Source: Lates calcarifer
Taxonomy: Eukaryota > Chordata > Actinopteri > Centropomidae
Assembly (NCBI RefSeq): GCF_001640805.2
Contig: NC_066847.1
Location: forward strand, 19,087,504 to 19,151,503
Reading direction: 5' to 3'
DNA: 64,000 nt
Part shown: one piece after another, positions 26,534-39,700 of the stretch
Layout: each line of letters starts with the position of its first letter
Numbering within the stretch: the stretch's first letter is position 1
Position numbers and translations under genes: made by a program
The notes under the pieces: generated by a model
Database searches by the model: none
Seen by the model: only the letters and a program-made list of their open reading frames with translations
What the model was told of the DNA's origin: nothing

Positions 26534-27565
26534 TGCATAAATGACAATTAGATGCTTTTGTGCCAAACTGTTCCTTGACTGGGACCACTAACCTCCTGGA
26601 GTCTCTGCTGGTTGTGTCGCAACTCGATGCAGAGATAGTTGTCCTCATGTGTGTCTCATTTTTTATTGATTAAAAACTCATAAATACACAGCATGCAGGG
26701 ACACTAAGGCGGAGGTGGAGCAGAGAAACACCCACTGGCATGCTTCCATGTAGAGCTTTGAAGCATAATTTTTCATACAGTTCCCACTCATCTCTATTCC
26801 GTCTTAATAAAAAGCACCATGTGTCCCATCACTATCTTTTGAAATCATTGTTTTTGCTCATATTTATTCAGTATCAGACTTGTTTTCTTTAGAGAAATGA
26901 AATTCTCTGGATTCATCCACATTATACTGAGTTGTTTATTAGAAACACTGACTCTATGTGAAGCTGCTCACGTTGTAGCTGGATTGGAAAACCTTGGGTC
27001 CAAACAGCAAGTTAATAACTGCTTTCGTGACGCCAGTTAGCCGTGAATGCCAGTGTTTGTTTTTGCATAGCCAGCAATCTGAAAGATACCCTGACTCTGT
27101 TGAAATTTGTTTGTGAGACAGACCAGGACAACAGTTTGTTTTTTGCACTAGAATTGATGCCCATTGTGCATTTTAAACAAGAAAAAGAAAGGACTGAACA
27201 GGCAAGCTGTGATTTAGGAGACTTTCGCCTTCTTGACTTGTTCGCCTTGGCTGCCTGACTGGTGTTTGGCACATGTGAGTGCTGTTTGGAGCATTGGTTC
27301 CAGTGCTCTTGAAGAAAGTGCTGAGTGCTGGTGAATGTGGTGTAAAGCCACGTGGCTTTGGACTGGGGATCTTTCTCTCGCCCCTGTGTTTGTTCCATCG
27401 ACATATGTGTTCAGTAAAGCCTTGGCCCTCGCAGTGCCACAGCGAATATCTCTCCTTGCTTGATGTGGTCTCACACCAGTACAGTGTGGGTACTGGAGTG
27501 GTGCTGCTGAGGTAATACCACCAGGGACAAGACCTCACCACAACACCCACATAACAAATGTGGGT

Positions 27566-27566
<1 letters not shown>

Positions 27567-27607
<41 letters not shown>

Positions 27608-27608
27608 G
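27567..27608. repeat. (GT)n microsatellite
   Basis: About 20 units with one variant near the right end. Confidence 0.9.
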
Positions 27609-29224
27609 AATGCATGCAGCCAGTAGTGTGTCTATTACTGGCTACTGTTGCACGCATATTCCCCTCTGCAGAGACACTTGCACACTGTACCCTTATGTTA
27701 TTCCATAACTGTTTGTATTTGCATGCTGGCATGTGCATATACTGGACTGTGCAATATGGGAATTCATGTGTTTGTGATTTTTGTGCCTTAAACATTCAAC
27801 ACTATCACATGGCACCTTGCACATGCACAGCATCCAAAACGATGTCTTTGATTAATGGGTGAAACCTCCCCCCTCCGCTCTCCCACCTCCCCTACCATCC
27901 CCTCACTCTTCTCTCCACACCCTCTGCAATGTCTGCTCCTCCTCGGCGTGTGAAGGCACGCACGCAATTTGCGGGCGACTGATTGATTTCTAATTGTTTA
28001 CATTTCAAGTTGCACTCCCTGTTGCAGATGTTTGTATTCTGCTCCACGTTCGGCGCACATTCACACAGGCATGCACAGACACAAACAGAGACACCCTCAT
28101 ACAATAGGGATGTGTTGATGCCAAAAAGTTTCATCCAGGAATTTTTTGGATGTCTTAGCTCTGGGTTTTGGCTCTGCACGTACTAATTGCCTCCAAGTGG
28201 AGGCGATTGTTACTATTAGGCCTCTTATTTTCTGGTTCTGGATGTGTGTATGGGCACGTGGGCGAGATCATCCGAGGCCGTTGCCATGAATGTGGTTTCA
28301 GTCTGGTTAAGTAAGAGTAACATGCAAAATTAAATTTTGTCACAGTTTTCAAAACAAGGAATAGTGCAGCCAAACAATAACATCTCAGTTTAGTAAGTTC
28401 TCGATCTCGATGGGAATCCCCCACCCAGACTCTTGGACTTCACTGCTGTTTTAAATAAATTCAGCAGAGAAGTTGTTTTTAAAATAAAAATGCATCTAGG
28501 ACATGTGTATTTTACATTGTGGTTCCTGACTAACTGTAGAGTGGCAGTTAGTAACTTTAATAACTTCAGTAGCACTCCAATGTAAGCTTCTGCATGAGGT
28601 GTTCATAGTGGCCACTTGGCTGCAGCAGCCTTTCATTATGTAGCCAATCTCCAGTGTAAGCAACAGTGTTATCCTGAGTTACAGCAGTAATTACCTGCTG
28701 CTGAAGGATCCCTGCCACCCATGCGGAGCAGAGTTTAGGTTAAGCAATGGGCAAGGTGCAACCCAAAACGGATCCATCTCTTTAATGTGGGCTCTAATGG
28801 CTCTGTGTGGCGGTGGCTGGGCATGTACAGTACAGTAGCAGAACAAACATACACATTTCCCAGTTTTCCTATCTGGAAAGCCATGTCCTGTTCTGCTCTC
28901 TGTACAGTTGGCTTTGCTGTATCCAGTACAGCCGGGTGGTTTACTGGAAGGAGGGGGCTGCTGTTTCAAGTTTCAACTGATCTCTGCAACTGTATCTGTC
29001 AACAGTCATAGCAACAATCAAGAACCTGGTGTGCTTATGTAGTGTTGTCTTGAGCTGCCTTTTCTGAGGAAAATTAAAACCACTGTAGCTCTAGAAAATG
29101 TCTTATTGATTCAGTATTAAATGTAGGAGCCTCTTTTATGAAATGAAAAAGTCTGACTGAAAAGGAATGAAAATATGACCTAAAAAGATGTGTCAATAAT
29201 GTAAATGACACATATTTCTTCTGG

Positions 29225-29568
29225 AGCTGCAACTGTTAATCAATTACTTCATTATTTGATAAAAAAGAAAATAATTTGGCAACTATTTTGATAATTGCTT
29301 ATTTGTTTGAACAAAAATGCCAGACATTTGCTGGTTCCAGCCTCTCAAATTTGCAGATTTGCTTCTTTGTCAAATTTGTATGACAGTAAAATTGAAATAT
29401 CTTCAGGTTTTGGACTATTAATCAAACAAAACAAGCAATTTTAAAGTAGTGCTTAGAGCTCTGGGCATTTTTCACTAACTTTTGACATTTCATAGACCAA
29501 ACAATTAACCAATAACCAGAGAATAACCAGCATATAAATCAATAATGAAAATAATTGCTAGCTGCAAC
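29225..29568. mobile_element. 344-bp fish interspersed repeat with inverted ends
   Basis: It is bounded by AGCTGCAAC at 29225-29233 and 29560-29568. Inside, cttcattatttgataaaa on the left mirrors aatcaataatgaaaataatt on the right, and caattaaccaat, agaccaaacaatt and gacatttgctggttccagcc match a consensus I recognise as common in teleosts. It is non-coding. Confidence 0.65.
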
Positions 29569-29742
29569 CTAAGTGACTTGTGCCAATTCTTTGTGCACTG
29601 GTGGTGGACGTTGTAACAATAATAATAAAATATTTAAGTTCCGCAGTTCTGCATAGTCTGCAACTTCAAATTATTTATTTGGAAAAACAAGTCCAGACCT
29701 CATCATCTTAGAAAAAAGTTTTCTCTTACTGCGTCTTGATTA

Positions 29743-30081
29743 ATTTGATGCATCTCTAATGACATCCTTCTGCAGCACAAATGAGGGCATTACAATTATT
29801 CCTATAAACATGGATTTTGTGGTCCCATCATCCCTGACTGTTCTATTTTTGTATTTTAAATAGACTCCATATTCCAACAACTCAGCTAGTTTTCTGAGTC
29901 CAGCAGAAGTTTTGTCTGCATTTTCATATATCTGTCCCTCTAGGCATTTTTCAGATTTTGTAGCTTTATCAACCACGTCCTTCACCTCACTCAGTAAGTA
30001 GTTTTGGATGACAACAAACGCTGTGTTTCCAAAATGTAATTTATACTCTTCAGGGCATAAAGCAGTGGGGCTTGTCTGTGT
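29743..30081 (-). other. unassigned reverse-strand open frame, possible gene remnant
   Basis: 113 codons are open between a TAG at 30082-30084 and a stop at 29740-29742. There is no convincing ATG near the start, although possible acceptor-like ag sites lie upstream. The translation looks protein-like, with charged and hydrophobic alternation, for example DKATKSEKCLEGQIYENADK and LAELLEYGVYLKYKN, and low-complexity sequence is absent. I do not recognise the family. It could be an exon of an unannotated gene, a degraded retrocopy, or chance. It lies just past a fish MITE-like repeat and overlaps one copy of a 125-bp duplication. Confidence 0.25.
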
Positions 30082-30175
30082 CTATGTTGTGTATTCTTGG
30101 GGGATTTTAAGGTTCTTATAGGCTGGTGCTTAACTCTGTATCTCTGGTTGCGCAGGACTTACTGTATATTGAAAG
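30051..30175. repeat. diverged local duplication, copy A
   Basis: It begins cagggcataaagcagtgg and ends tattgaaag. Shared landmarks with copy B (30640-30765) are ccttatag/tcttatag, ggtatctctggtt/tgtatctctggtt and the cattgaaag-like end, in the same order and strand about 589 bp apart. Confidence 0.6.
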
Positions 30176-30639
30176 AAGGTTTTGGTCTGAACGGGGTGGT
30201 CTCGCTCTGGTGCATGCTGAGAACCCATCGCTGCAGACCAGCATAAGTAATGTGAGCATAAACATGAGAAAATCAAGACCATGAAGTGTATGTGCCCGGA
30301 CCTACAGCAGGGCCACAAACACACACACGCACATGCAAACTCACACCCTCCTGTGCACACTCACAGACAGTTTTCGCTCTCAGGGAGCCCTGGGAGAGAG
30401 TGTAATCTGTTCACAAAACCACAAAATTGAAAAATGACCCTGACACTCTTCCAAGCTGAAAAGTGAACAATGCTTGCAACACAAGAAGGCATACTTAGAC
30501 CAAAGCTTTATACAACATAGAGGTAAGCCTCTGACTTCAAATTAGTATCATTTAAGGATCTCTTTAGGTTGTAGGTGAAGATTCATGAGTCACTCTCTCC
30601 CTTAAACTCTTATGATTACATACACACTTTAATCTCCTG

Positions 30640-30765
30640 CAGGGCAGAAAGCAGTGGATCCTGCCAGCGTGACGAATGTGTACTTTGGAAGAATTTTTAG
30701 GTCCTTATAGACTGGTTCTATACTAGGTATCTCTGGTTATGCAGTGCTTAACAGCACATTGAAAG
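30640..30765. repeat. diverged local duplication, copy B
   Basis: It begins cagggcagaaagcagtgg and ends cacattgaaag. It is a partner of 30051-30175. Copy B does not continue the reverse-strand open frame found beside copy A. Confidence 0.6.
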
Positions 30766-32147
30766 GACACATGCACACACAAAGTAAAATAAAGTTTGTT
30801 AGCAGTAGTAGAGATGTGACAGGAAACAAGGGAGAGAGGGATGGACAACAGAGGTCTTGTTACTGGCTACTAAAATTTTACTGTAGAAGTTAAATCTGAC
30901 TTTGAGAACTGTAACATACCATCGATGTACCAGTAATTTGCCAGGCATGAACTATATACTGTATGTAAGTGGTATTTCAGGATGCTAAAGAGAAGTTTCT
31001 TTGAATAAACCTAGATAAAAATGCTCGCATTGCTCCAAAGTGAAACTCTGGTAGTTAATATACAGACATTTAGCAAAAGCAACATATTTAATTAGATTAA
31101 GTAAAACTTAAGTCTTTTTAAATTTACTACAAGTTTAGTATACTAGTTTTGAATATATGAAAACAGTACTTACTAAGTACAAAAAATACCATAAGGACTA
31201 AACTGATGTTCAGTGATACCAGTGTGTAGCTCACCTTACTCATTCTCCCTTTTCAAGGGGTCAGAGGTTTGTAAAAGATGAAACTGATCCCAGTTGTGTT
31301 ACTGCTCTCTCTTGCCTAATCTTTATTAAACTTAAAACCATAGATTAATGAACTATTATCTATCATCAATCATTAATCATAGAACCAAAAAAACCTTGGT
31401 GAACAATTCTTTTCTAATTTGGCAGACCTGGTGGGTTGGCCAGGTGCCGGTCTGCTTCACCACAAGAGCAGATAAAGACCTATTTGCAAGGTTCGAAAAA
31501 TGTGATTCACTGCTTGCTAACCTGTGTTTGTGCAGTTTGGATTTGTTAGCTGTAGTTTTGCAATCAAACAACACAAAAGCCTCTGCCAAACAAATCCAAA
31601 ACATCCAAAGGAAGGTTTCAGGGCACATAGTATAATAATGACCTGTAGCACAATTCCCAGCAGCACTGATGAGTAATGCACATGACGTGTTTGAAGGATT
31701 CAGTGTCTCCTAATCAGCAATACTGTATGCCTTTATTATAAACTTTTTTTCCCCCTCTGGAAACATATATCTGTTTTAAGATGACACATGTTTGTGGTCT
31801 TCCACAGATCATGCATGTTACCTCTCTTAATTGTACAACAAGTTGAGTGTGGTTGTAGCTTAATTGGTTTTTCCTCTGAGTGCCGACGCATGAGGTTTAC
31901 AAAAATGCTCTCGGGCTGATTGTGAGCACGGCCCGGTTTTCTGATTCGCACACGAGTGCAGAAACCACGGAGGCTTCGAGAAACGGGGCCCTTTTCTGTT
32001 CATCCGGCAACGTGGTATTAATTCCAATGATGCTTCCCAGATGCATGTACCGGACACTGAATTTGGAGAAGCTGATATGTTAAGCACAGCAAAAGTAGTC
32101 AGAACCCATATGCAATGCCAAAGCCATTGTAAAGGATCAGGATTTAA

Positions 32148-32195
32148 GTGTGTGTGTGTGTGTGTATGTGTGTGTTTTTTTTTGTTTTTTTTTTC
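32148..32195. repeat. (GT)n followed by T-rich run
   Basis: About 13 GT units with one interruption, then about 20 nt that are nearly all T. Confidence 0.9.
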
Positions 32196-35100
32196 CTCCA
32201 ACCAGGTTTATGAATCATTAAAAGCCTTGAGCTATGTTTCACTTTGCTTTTGCCCATTCAGGTTTGGCTTTTTATTATACTTCTTTCAGAGGTCACCTAT
32301 CTACAGTATCAGAGCAGCAGCTGGTGCTTTAGGAGATATGCATCCTCCCACAACATTCGTGCAAACTCCTGAATTCGAATCCTGACCCAACTCCCAATGA
32401 AAGGTGACCCAGCGGAGTATTGAAGCTTCCAGATTTATTACCCCATAGCAACAGATGAAGGTCCCGTGATGAAAACATTGTCTGGATGCCGTGGGCTGGG
32501 AGCCAGGGTGTTAGTTGACTAAAGACAACTATTCGTGCTGGTGTTCCTTTTGCGCCCCCCCCCCTAATGAAATGTCTGCATCGTGTTGTTATACAGGGTG
32601 TCTGTAAAGATAGTCTGTCTGTGATTTATGGTATTAATCTTCGCATCGCTGTGGAGCCAAATGTGAATATCTGTGGTAACAAAATAAAGCCATCAATCAT
32701 TTGATCACTGAAGAAATCATTAATATTGTGCAGAAGGCAAGCAAGAGCTCATCTCTGTTCAAAATATTGGGACTGAAGTGAAAAAAAAAGAGGAGAAACA
32801 TCTTTTTCAGCATATTCTGACTGACCTCTGCAATATTAAACACAGTTTTATTTCCTCAAAGTTAAGAATGTGCTGTGTACTGTTAGGTTATGATTTGTGG
32901 CGCCTTTGGTTTTACAGGTTGAACCACAAGCAAATGAGCAGCATTTCTCACAATCAGTTTTTCTGAATGACCTCACCAGGATAATGATAGGGGATGAAAT
33001 ACACAGCAGAGGAGCTTCTCTTCAACTCCATCTCTCGCTGGGATGCCATAGATGATGGAGTGATGGGAGGTGAGGGAGGGTGGGTGTGTGCGTACGAAGG
33101 ATGAGGGAGAGGTTTTTAAGGACTGGCGCTGTTTTGCCCTCAATTGCATGGCGGCACGGGGCAAAAGACGCCAATTAGAGGGAGGCGTAGAGTGAAGCCC
33201 CGCCAGATGAGCTCAGCCTGCGGGCTCCTGTCTGACACACACACACACACATGCGTACACGTACACACAAGCTCTCAAACAGGAGCCCCACTAGCTGCTT
33301 GTCTTTTCAGATTGGGTTTGTGTGTCCTGACTCTGAGCCTGTGTTTGTCAGAGAGAGAAAAGTGTTTGTCTATACCTGCTAATGATTTAAAATGTGTATA
33401 TATGTATGTGAGATATATAGCCGTGTCTGCTCTGTCTATGGGTGGGAGTGAGGATTTATTTAAACACCCTCTTATTTTGTGTCTGATGCCAGAAGCTATG
33501 GGTTTGTATAAACCTCTGCCACACTTGAGAAGACTTAGACCACCCCAAACACTGCAGACACGTGTCGTCAGTGTTTGTCATGCTGTGTATGTGCATGTAT
33601 GTGTCTAAGTAAACTGGGGAGACCACTGGGAACTGGGACTGATGTTCAAAGCTCAGGGAATTTGTTCTCTATTCTCCTGAGTCGTTGCTGCTGCGGCAAG
33701 TCATTAATAAATATTTCACTGATTGCTCTAATAAATGTCTGTTTTCTTACCTTCCTCTCACTCTCTGTGAAGGTCAGACATTAAGGTTAGCCACTTGTTA
33801 GGTTGGTTTCTCGCTTATTGAAACTTAGGGTGCTTGGCAGACTAGACTTCATGTGTCCCTAAGATTTAAGCCACTTTTTTGCAGCTATTATATCACTATT
33901 ATTTTGTCTTTAAGGCCATGATGGTGCTACTGTGCTCTAATTTTCACAAAATGAATGGACAAGGCTGTTGAATTGCTTTCGAAATAAGCCTCAAAATAAC
34001 TTGTAGTTTTGTCTCTCAGACACAAGATGCTGCTCTTGAGCTGTTAACCTTATTTCAGGTGCTGAGAAGTCAGAGTTTTCTTTGGCCTGTTCTTTTTCTT
34101 CTTTTTTTGCGCAACTCTTGAAGGTGAATAAGATATGTGTGGCTGAGGTAGATACCACCTTGTGTCTCTAACCAGATATCAAAGAAAATGTAGCACCTTT
34201 GAAAATAGTTCCCAAATTCGGGGTCAAGATAGAAAGCTGCTTATTCCTCCTCTCTTCTCCTCCTCCTGTTCAGTTTTACAGTCTGAGCTGCTGCCTGTAT
34301 AACGGTGCAAACACCTCACTGGTTGGGAGTTCACTACAGTAGCATGTTTAGACAGCTGTAAGCCCAAAAGCTCCTGGGAAAACAGGGTAGAGGGGTTTTT
34401 ATGTGGGAGCAGGATGGGAACGGGGGGGTGCGCTGATCCGTTGCAGCTCTTTTCCTGTGCGGTTACTCTTCAGTCGTGCGTCCAAATGTTTCCTCTCCCT
34501 CTCCATCACCTGGGCAACTCGACTCTAACCTTAAAGGAGGACATGTGAGGTTTCTTTTCATGAGCGTGCGCTTGGTGATTTTGTTTTGTAAACTGTGAAA
34601 GAGAAACCTGGTGTAATTTCCACTATTTCAACAGCACTGTAAAGGAGCGTAGCCCAAGGCGTGAGTTTTGCAATATAAACTGGCTTTTCTCAAATGTATC
34701 TAAGGGAATGATGTATTACTTGGCGTGCTCAAATGCACAGACTAGCCATTACACACTTTGATACGGACACACACACACACACACACATACACAGACAGAT
34801 CCTCATCTCTTTCTATCATTCTTTCTCCCTTTCTCTCTGTCCCTCTAACACTGACTCTTACACAGGGCTTTGTCACTTCAGTGTAAGCCTGTGTTGTCAA
34901 GGGGCACTTGCAGAAAAGATGAATCCACAGGCCACGCTGTTAGCATGGCTAAAAATATTGATCGTAACAGCTTTAAACACCACTGGCACGTATGACAAGC
35001 ATTTAAATACTAAAATACACAAAATAATCGGATAATCATGTCATGTTACTACTTAGTGAAGACAGAGCTAATACCTCTTAGATGAATGATTTCTCTGCAT

Positions 35101-36638
35101 AGCTCCCAGTACTGCGTTTACTTGGCACCGCTGATCCTTCCTCTTCAGTTGGCGAGGATGCCTCCCCTGTTTCGTCTCTGGTTACACGCAGAGCAAGTGA
35201 TGTCAGCTATTTTCTTTTGCCATTATCTTGCGGTCATACTTCTTGGATTCTGAGTTTCCTGAAACTTGGCATTGCATTGCTACAACAGCCTCCTGTCCTG
35301 TGTTTTTTTCCAAACGAGCCTTAAAGCTCCTCTTCACTGTCAGGCAGGAGTCTGAGGGGAAATTTGGAGGGAAGGATGGGCATTTTTTTGAGCCGTGTTT
35401 ATCTTGAGGCTTTGGTAAAAAACCATAATATGTGTCCCGTGGGCCGTATTTCCTCGTTGACCTACTAGTGAGTGCTCTGTATTTGATATGCCAGTGGTTT
35501 TGGAAAAGAAGGGTAGGACAGCAGGCGTGTGAGTGCTCTTTTCCATATAGATCTGTGATCTGCTCAATAGGTTTAGACAGGCTGAGCTGAAACGCTACCC
35601 AGTAGATTTTATACAAGAGGGATGGAAAGAGAAAAGACGACTTGATGGAGTGACTGAAAAAGAGAGAGGCTTAAAGAGAGAAAATGCAGATGAAATGGAA
35701 GTGTGTATGGCTGAACTGAGTCCCTGCATGTGTTCTTTTTCCACTCTTTCTTCTCTCCTGTTCTTCAGGGTGTTCTTAATCCGTTTCTGTCTCTTTGCGT
35801 CTCTGTGTCACTTCCATTCATATTATGTTATTAAGGAAGTTCTGAAATCAGCCCTGTTCAATATGATGATCGGCCTCCTCATGGCCTCTTGCCATATGGT
35901 TGCATCCTCTATGTGTTTCTCAGCTGATTACAGAAGCATATGGGTGAAGAATGCTTGATTGCAGAGCTGCACCGTGGCAGGCTGATTGATTGTTTCCTCT
36001 CTCTAAATGTGGGTGCTGCAAGACACAGGCCAGTTGATGTGTTGAAGTGTGACTGCCTGACAGGACTGTCAGCACTCCAAGCACCATGGCAAGCTATGAA
36101 CAGAGTGGTATATTGCATAAAAGCTTGTGTCATGTATCTTTTTGATACATGGATCTTTTTGGCCCTGCTTTTACAGTCAATATCAGGGCTGTATTTGAAA
36201 TGTGTGTCTCTCATAGTGTGGGAACTTTTTCTGCCCAGAATCTGTACTCACATATTCACAAAAGCAATTCTTTTTCCTCAGAGTTGTTGTGCTTTGTTAA
36301 AAATTGTGTAGTGATTTTATTTAGACAATGCCACTTTTTTACACAGGCTTGAAATTATTTCCAAAGATCATTTCTAAAGTTCAAAATCATATCGGCCCTT
36401 ATTTGAGGCCATGCCTAGGTGCTATAGGTAGGTTTTTGCTATCATTATATAGCCAGTGTTAGCATTAACAACTGTTTACTGACAAGTCTAGAAAAAATGT
36501 TCAGCTTCAAACTGCATTCCTTTACTCGCCAAGAGCTGACTCCAATGGTAGAAAGCAAGGCCATTAACTCTTGTTTTTCCTCAATTTCTATCCCTTTTCT
36601 TTTACTGATGTTAGTATACTAACCACTTCGCTGCACAG

Positions 36639-36731
36639 TACTCTCAGTACAAGAGGATGAAGAAGTAGTGCTGCCCAAAGGGTGTATTCTAACCTCTTGT
36701 CTTGTACATGCAATGATGGGTGAAGCTCTTG
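36639..36731 (+). other. weak exon-like segment with TACTAAC branch point
   Basis: A perfect TACTAAC (36617-36623) lies 16 nt before an acceptor gctgcacag. The next 93 nt have one open frame (LSVQEDEEVVLPKGCILTSC then LVHAMMGEAL) and end at a donor gtgagt. The phase (2 nt in, 1 nt out) does not fit exon 1 or 2 of adamtsl1, so it would belong to another transcript or be chance. The pyrimidine tract is poor. Confidence 0.15.
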
Positions 36732-39700
36732 GTGAGTAAACAGCTTTTAATGCTAAGCAGCTTTACTCTTGAACATTTGAAGCTTGCGGTACTTTGTCAT
36801 AATGGGAATTATTCTTGACTACTTCCTTTCTGTTTGAAACCCGCATCATACAGGCACTGATCAGAAAAGTCTGCATCATTTAACAGGTAGAAAAGACTGA
36901 AGTCCAGGGCATTTTTCTCAGATTTTAAACTGGCTAGTTCATATTTGAACAACAACAAAAGCCAAAATGTTTCATCTTGAGACTAGCCTTCAACAGAAAA
37001 TGAGTAATTGCTTGAGAAGTATTTTGCTGAAAATCTAATTGCACGTGTATAAAAGATTTCAGTGAATTTCTGTGTTTCTCAGAGGGAATTGGAACAATGT
37101 GCTGGAGGTGTCATCCACTTTTTCTTTAATCATTTCCATATTTGTGGGTCAGATACAGGTCATAACAAGGAATCGAAGTACACACGCCCTTTTGCTCCCA
37201 TTGTTATTGCATCATTATTTAACCAAGTGAAAAATGTCAGATGTCAGAGGACGCTCCAAGGGTTAAAGCCTCCTTTGACCACCTTTATCATATTACTATC
37301 ACTTTCTCTGATCGTCGCAGAGCCAAAGACAACACACAATACATTTTCAGCAATGAAAAACACATGTTACTGATGTGACTCAATTTTGGGGTTAAAAACT
37401 GAAACCTTAGCTGTGTGTAGCGTATACAGGGGATCAGACACGTCTTTTTGTGGCTTGAAAAGCTTCAGCTCGCTTGGAGTGTAAATCCTGAACACTCACA
37501 CATCATGCATAATAAGCCGCTGAGGCAAACCAGGTGCCTTTTTTATTCTGCGTTGGTGCGTGGTGTCTGTGCTCAAAGAATTGCTGGTGAACTGTTGTCT
37601 CGTTTTGCAATTATGAACGAGGTTAACAAGAGAGCCTGTTTCATGTCTGCAGTTCAAGAAGATCTGCTTTACAGCTTTGAACTCTTTCTCTTAACTTTCA
37701 TGTCATGAATGCAGTAATCAGACAGGATATTGACTCTGTGTCTCTTCACTCAAATTAACTATTAGCTTTGAATGATTACATTTTCCATGTTTCTCATTAT
37801 TTACTGTAGTTTTCCATTTAATTTTTGGCACTAATGACCTTTCATTCCTTCTACTAACTGGTGTTTTATAAGCTGCTGTGGATCCTGACATGATTGTAGC
37901 TGTCATATTTACAGTTCTGCAATCCTGATGGAGGCTTTTGCAGCCAAAAACCTTTTTGTTTCACAGTGTTGATTACTGCAAATGGCTGCTGCAAATGGCT
38001 GCAATATTTTTTCATCATAACTCAACATTTCCCAGAAAGCCTCCTGAACAAGCCGTCCAAGGTTTGTATTCATCAAGAGTTACAGAAACTGGTCCTAAGT
38101 ACCCTGGAGTGAATTAAATTTGGTCCTACTTTAAAGCGGAGGATTGAGTTATCAAACTTTTTAATGAAGAAAAACATCCAGTGAGTGCTGTTTTAAGCCG
38201 TTAAGCGCAGTTAAGAGGACAGACTTGGTTGTAATCCAGCCTTTGATTGCTGTCACAGCGACTGAACTATTCAGTCATTCTCAAAAGAGCTGCCAAATAA
38301 TGAGCTTTTAGCTATGACAAGTTTTAGTCCCTGTCAAACTCCTCGAATGGAAAAGTTAATTCTGTAAAAAGTGAATATTAATGTCTCTCGTTGTTCCCTG
38401 AACATGGTTATTTGATCTGGAAAGAGCAACAGCGATAAATGAAGCACTCTAAAACAAGCACCCTCTGCTTTTTAGTAACATATAAAACAGAGCAAGCTGT
38501 TAATCACTGACACTCATGTTTATTGACTGCAGCTACCATATTATAACTGCTACTGTAAATGATGTGTAGCTTTATGCCACCAGATAGAAGCTCCTTTCCC
38601 AGGGAGTTCTCTATTCATCTTTTCAACAACAAGAAAACATGCCCCTCTTCCCCCAAAGCAGTTCACCAGTATGCATGTAACTTTAGCGTAATTTATTTTG
38701 AAATGCATGAGGAAACCAAAACAAATTAGCCACTCAGACAGGAAGGAGTTTAAGGGGGAAAAGGGATGACAAGGCCAGGATGCGTGTCGAATGTGAACAG
38801 CCCCAGATGGAGCAGTGATGCCTTCTGTTCAGTTTCACAGGACTGAGAGGGAGAGGATGTACAGTTGCTGCCACCACAACATACAGCAACATCAGCTATG
38901 GAAAATAACTAGTGTTAGTAGTAGAAGTAGCTTTTTATGTTGTTTTATTGTTAATTCAGCTAATTTAACACAGCACCAATAAATAATACATACACTGTTC
39001 TTTTTAATTATTTAGACAGCATAAACCAGGCCAAATGAGAGGTTAAGTAACGTCTCACAGACATAACATATGTTTGTAGTTACTTAACTCACTGGAATTG
39101 GTTTGAAATGTCTTTGCTCTTGCGATTCGACACGCAGTAGAAGTTGATAAAAATTTAATCACAGACCTATAGGGCAAAAGCATCATTGCAAAAGGTAGAC
39201 TGTGCAAAGCAAGTAAACCCCTGGGTCCTTGAATAATTGAAAACCATGACTTAATCATATAGTAGTTTGTTTGGCTTTATGGGTATGAATAATTCAAATG
39301 TAGAAAATATATGAATATTTTATTTATCAGATTTAAATCTCTAGATATCCAGAGTTTGCTGGGTAACAGCGGCATTAATTGATTTTTAGGCCACTTGAGG
39401 GCAGCAGAACAAGCTGAAAACTCGACATTTGACATATTATCACATGGAGAACATGTTGTTGCTTACACATTCAGCAGACACAGGGCAATATTAGCATTCA
39501 TTTGGAGTCATGTTTTTGGCCAGTCCTTTTTAGTCCTGTTTTGGTCCTCACCAGCTCCTAAGGGAACTATTTGGTTGTTATTATTAATGTGCTCCACTGA
39601 TAATACAGATAATATTGGTTATAACCAGTTTAAGTCAGGTAGTACTATTGATTTCTTAAAATGAAGTACAGTTTCAGAAAATGTATGTAAGCTGTTCTAG

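Larger units (their letters stand above)
25203..29224. other. non-coding stretch with microsatellite
   Basis: There is no gene. It includes a repeat fragment at 26452-26533 and a (GT)n array at 27567-27608. The region 27930-28060 is repeat-poor and may hold conserved non-coding sequence; this is an impression only. Confidence 0.55.

Noticed and set aside
33144..33608. 154-codon + strand open frame
   Set aside because: It reads through a CA repeat and unremarkable sequence. No domain was recognised.
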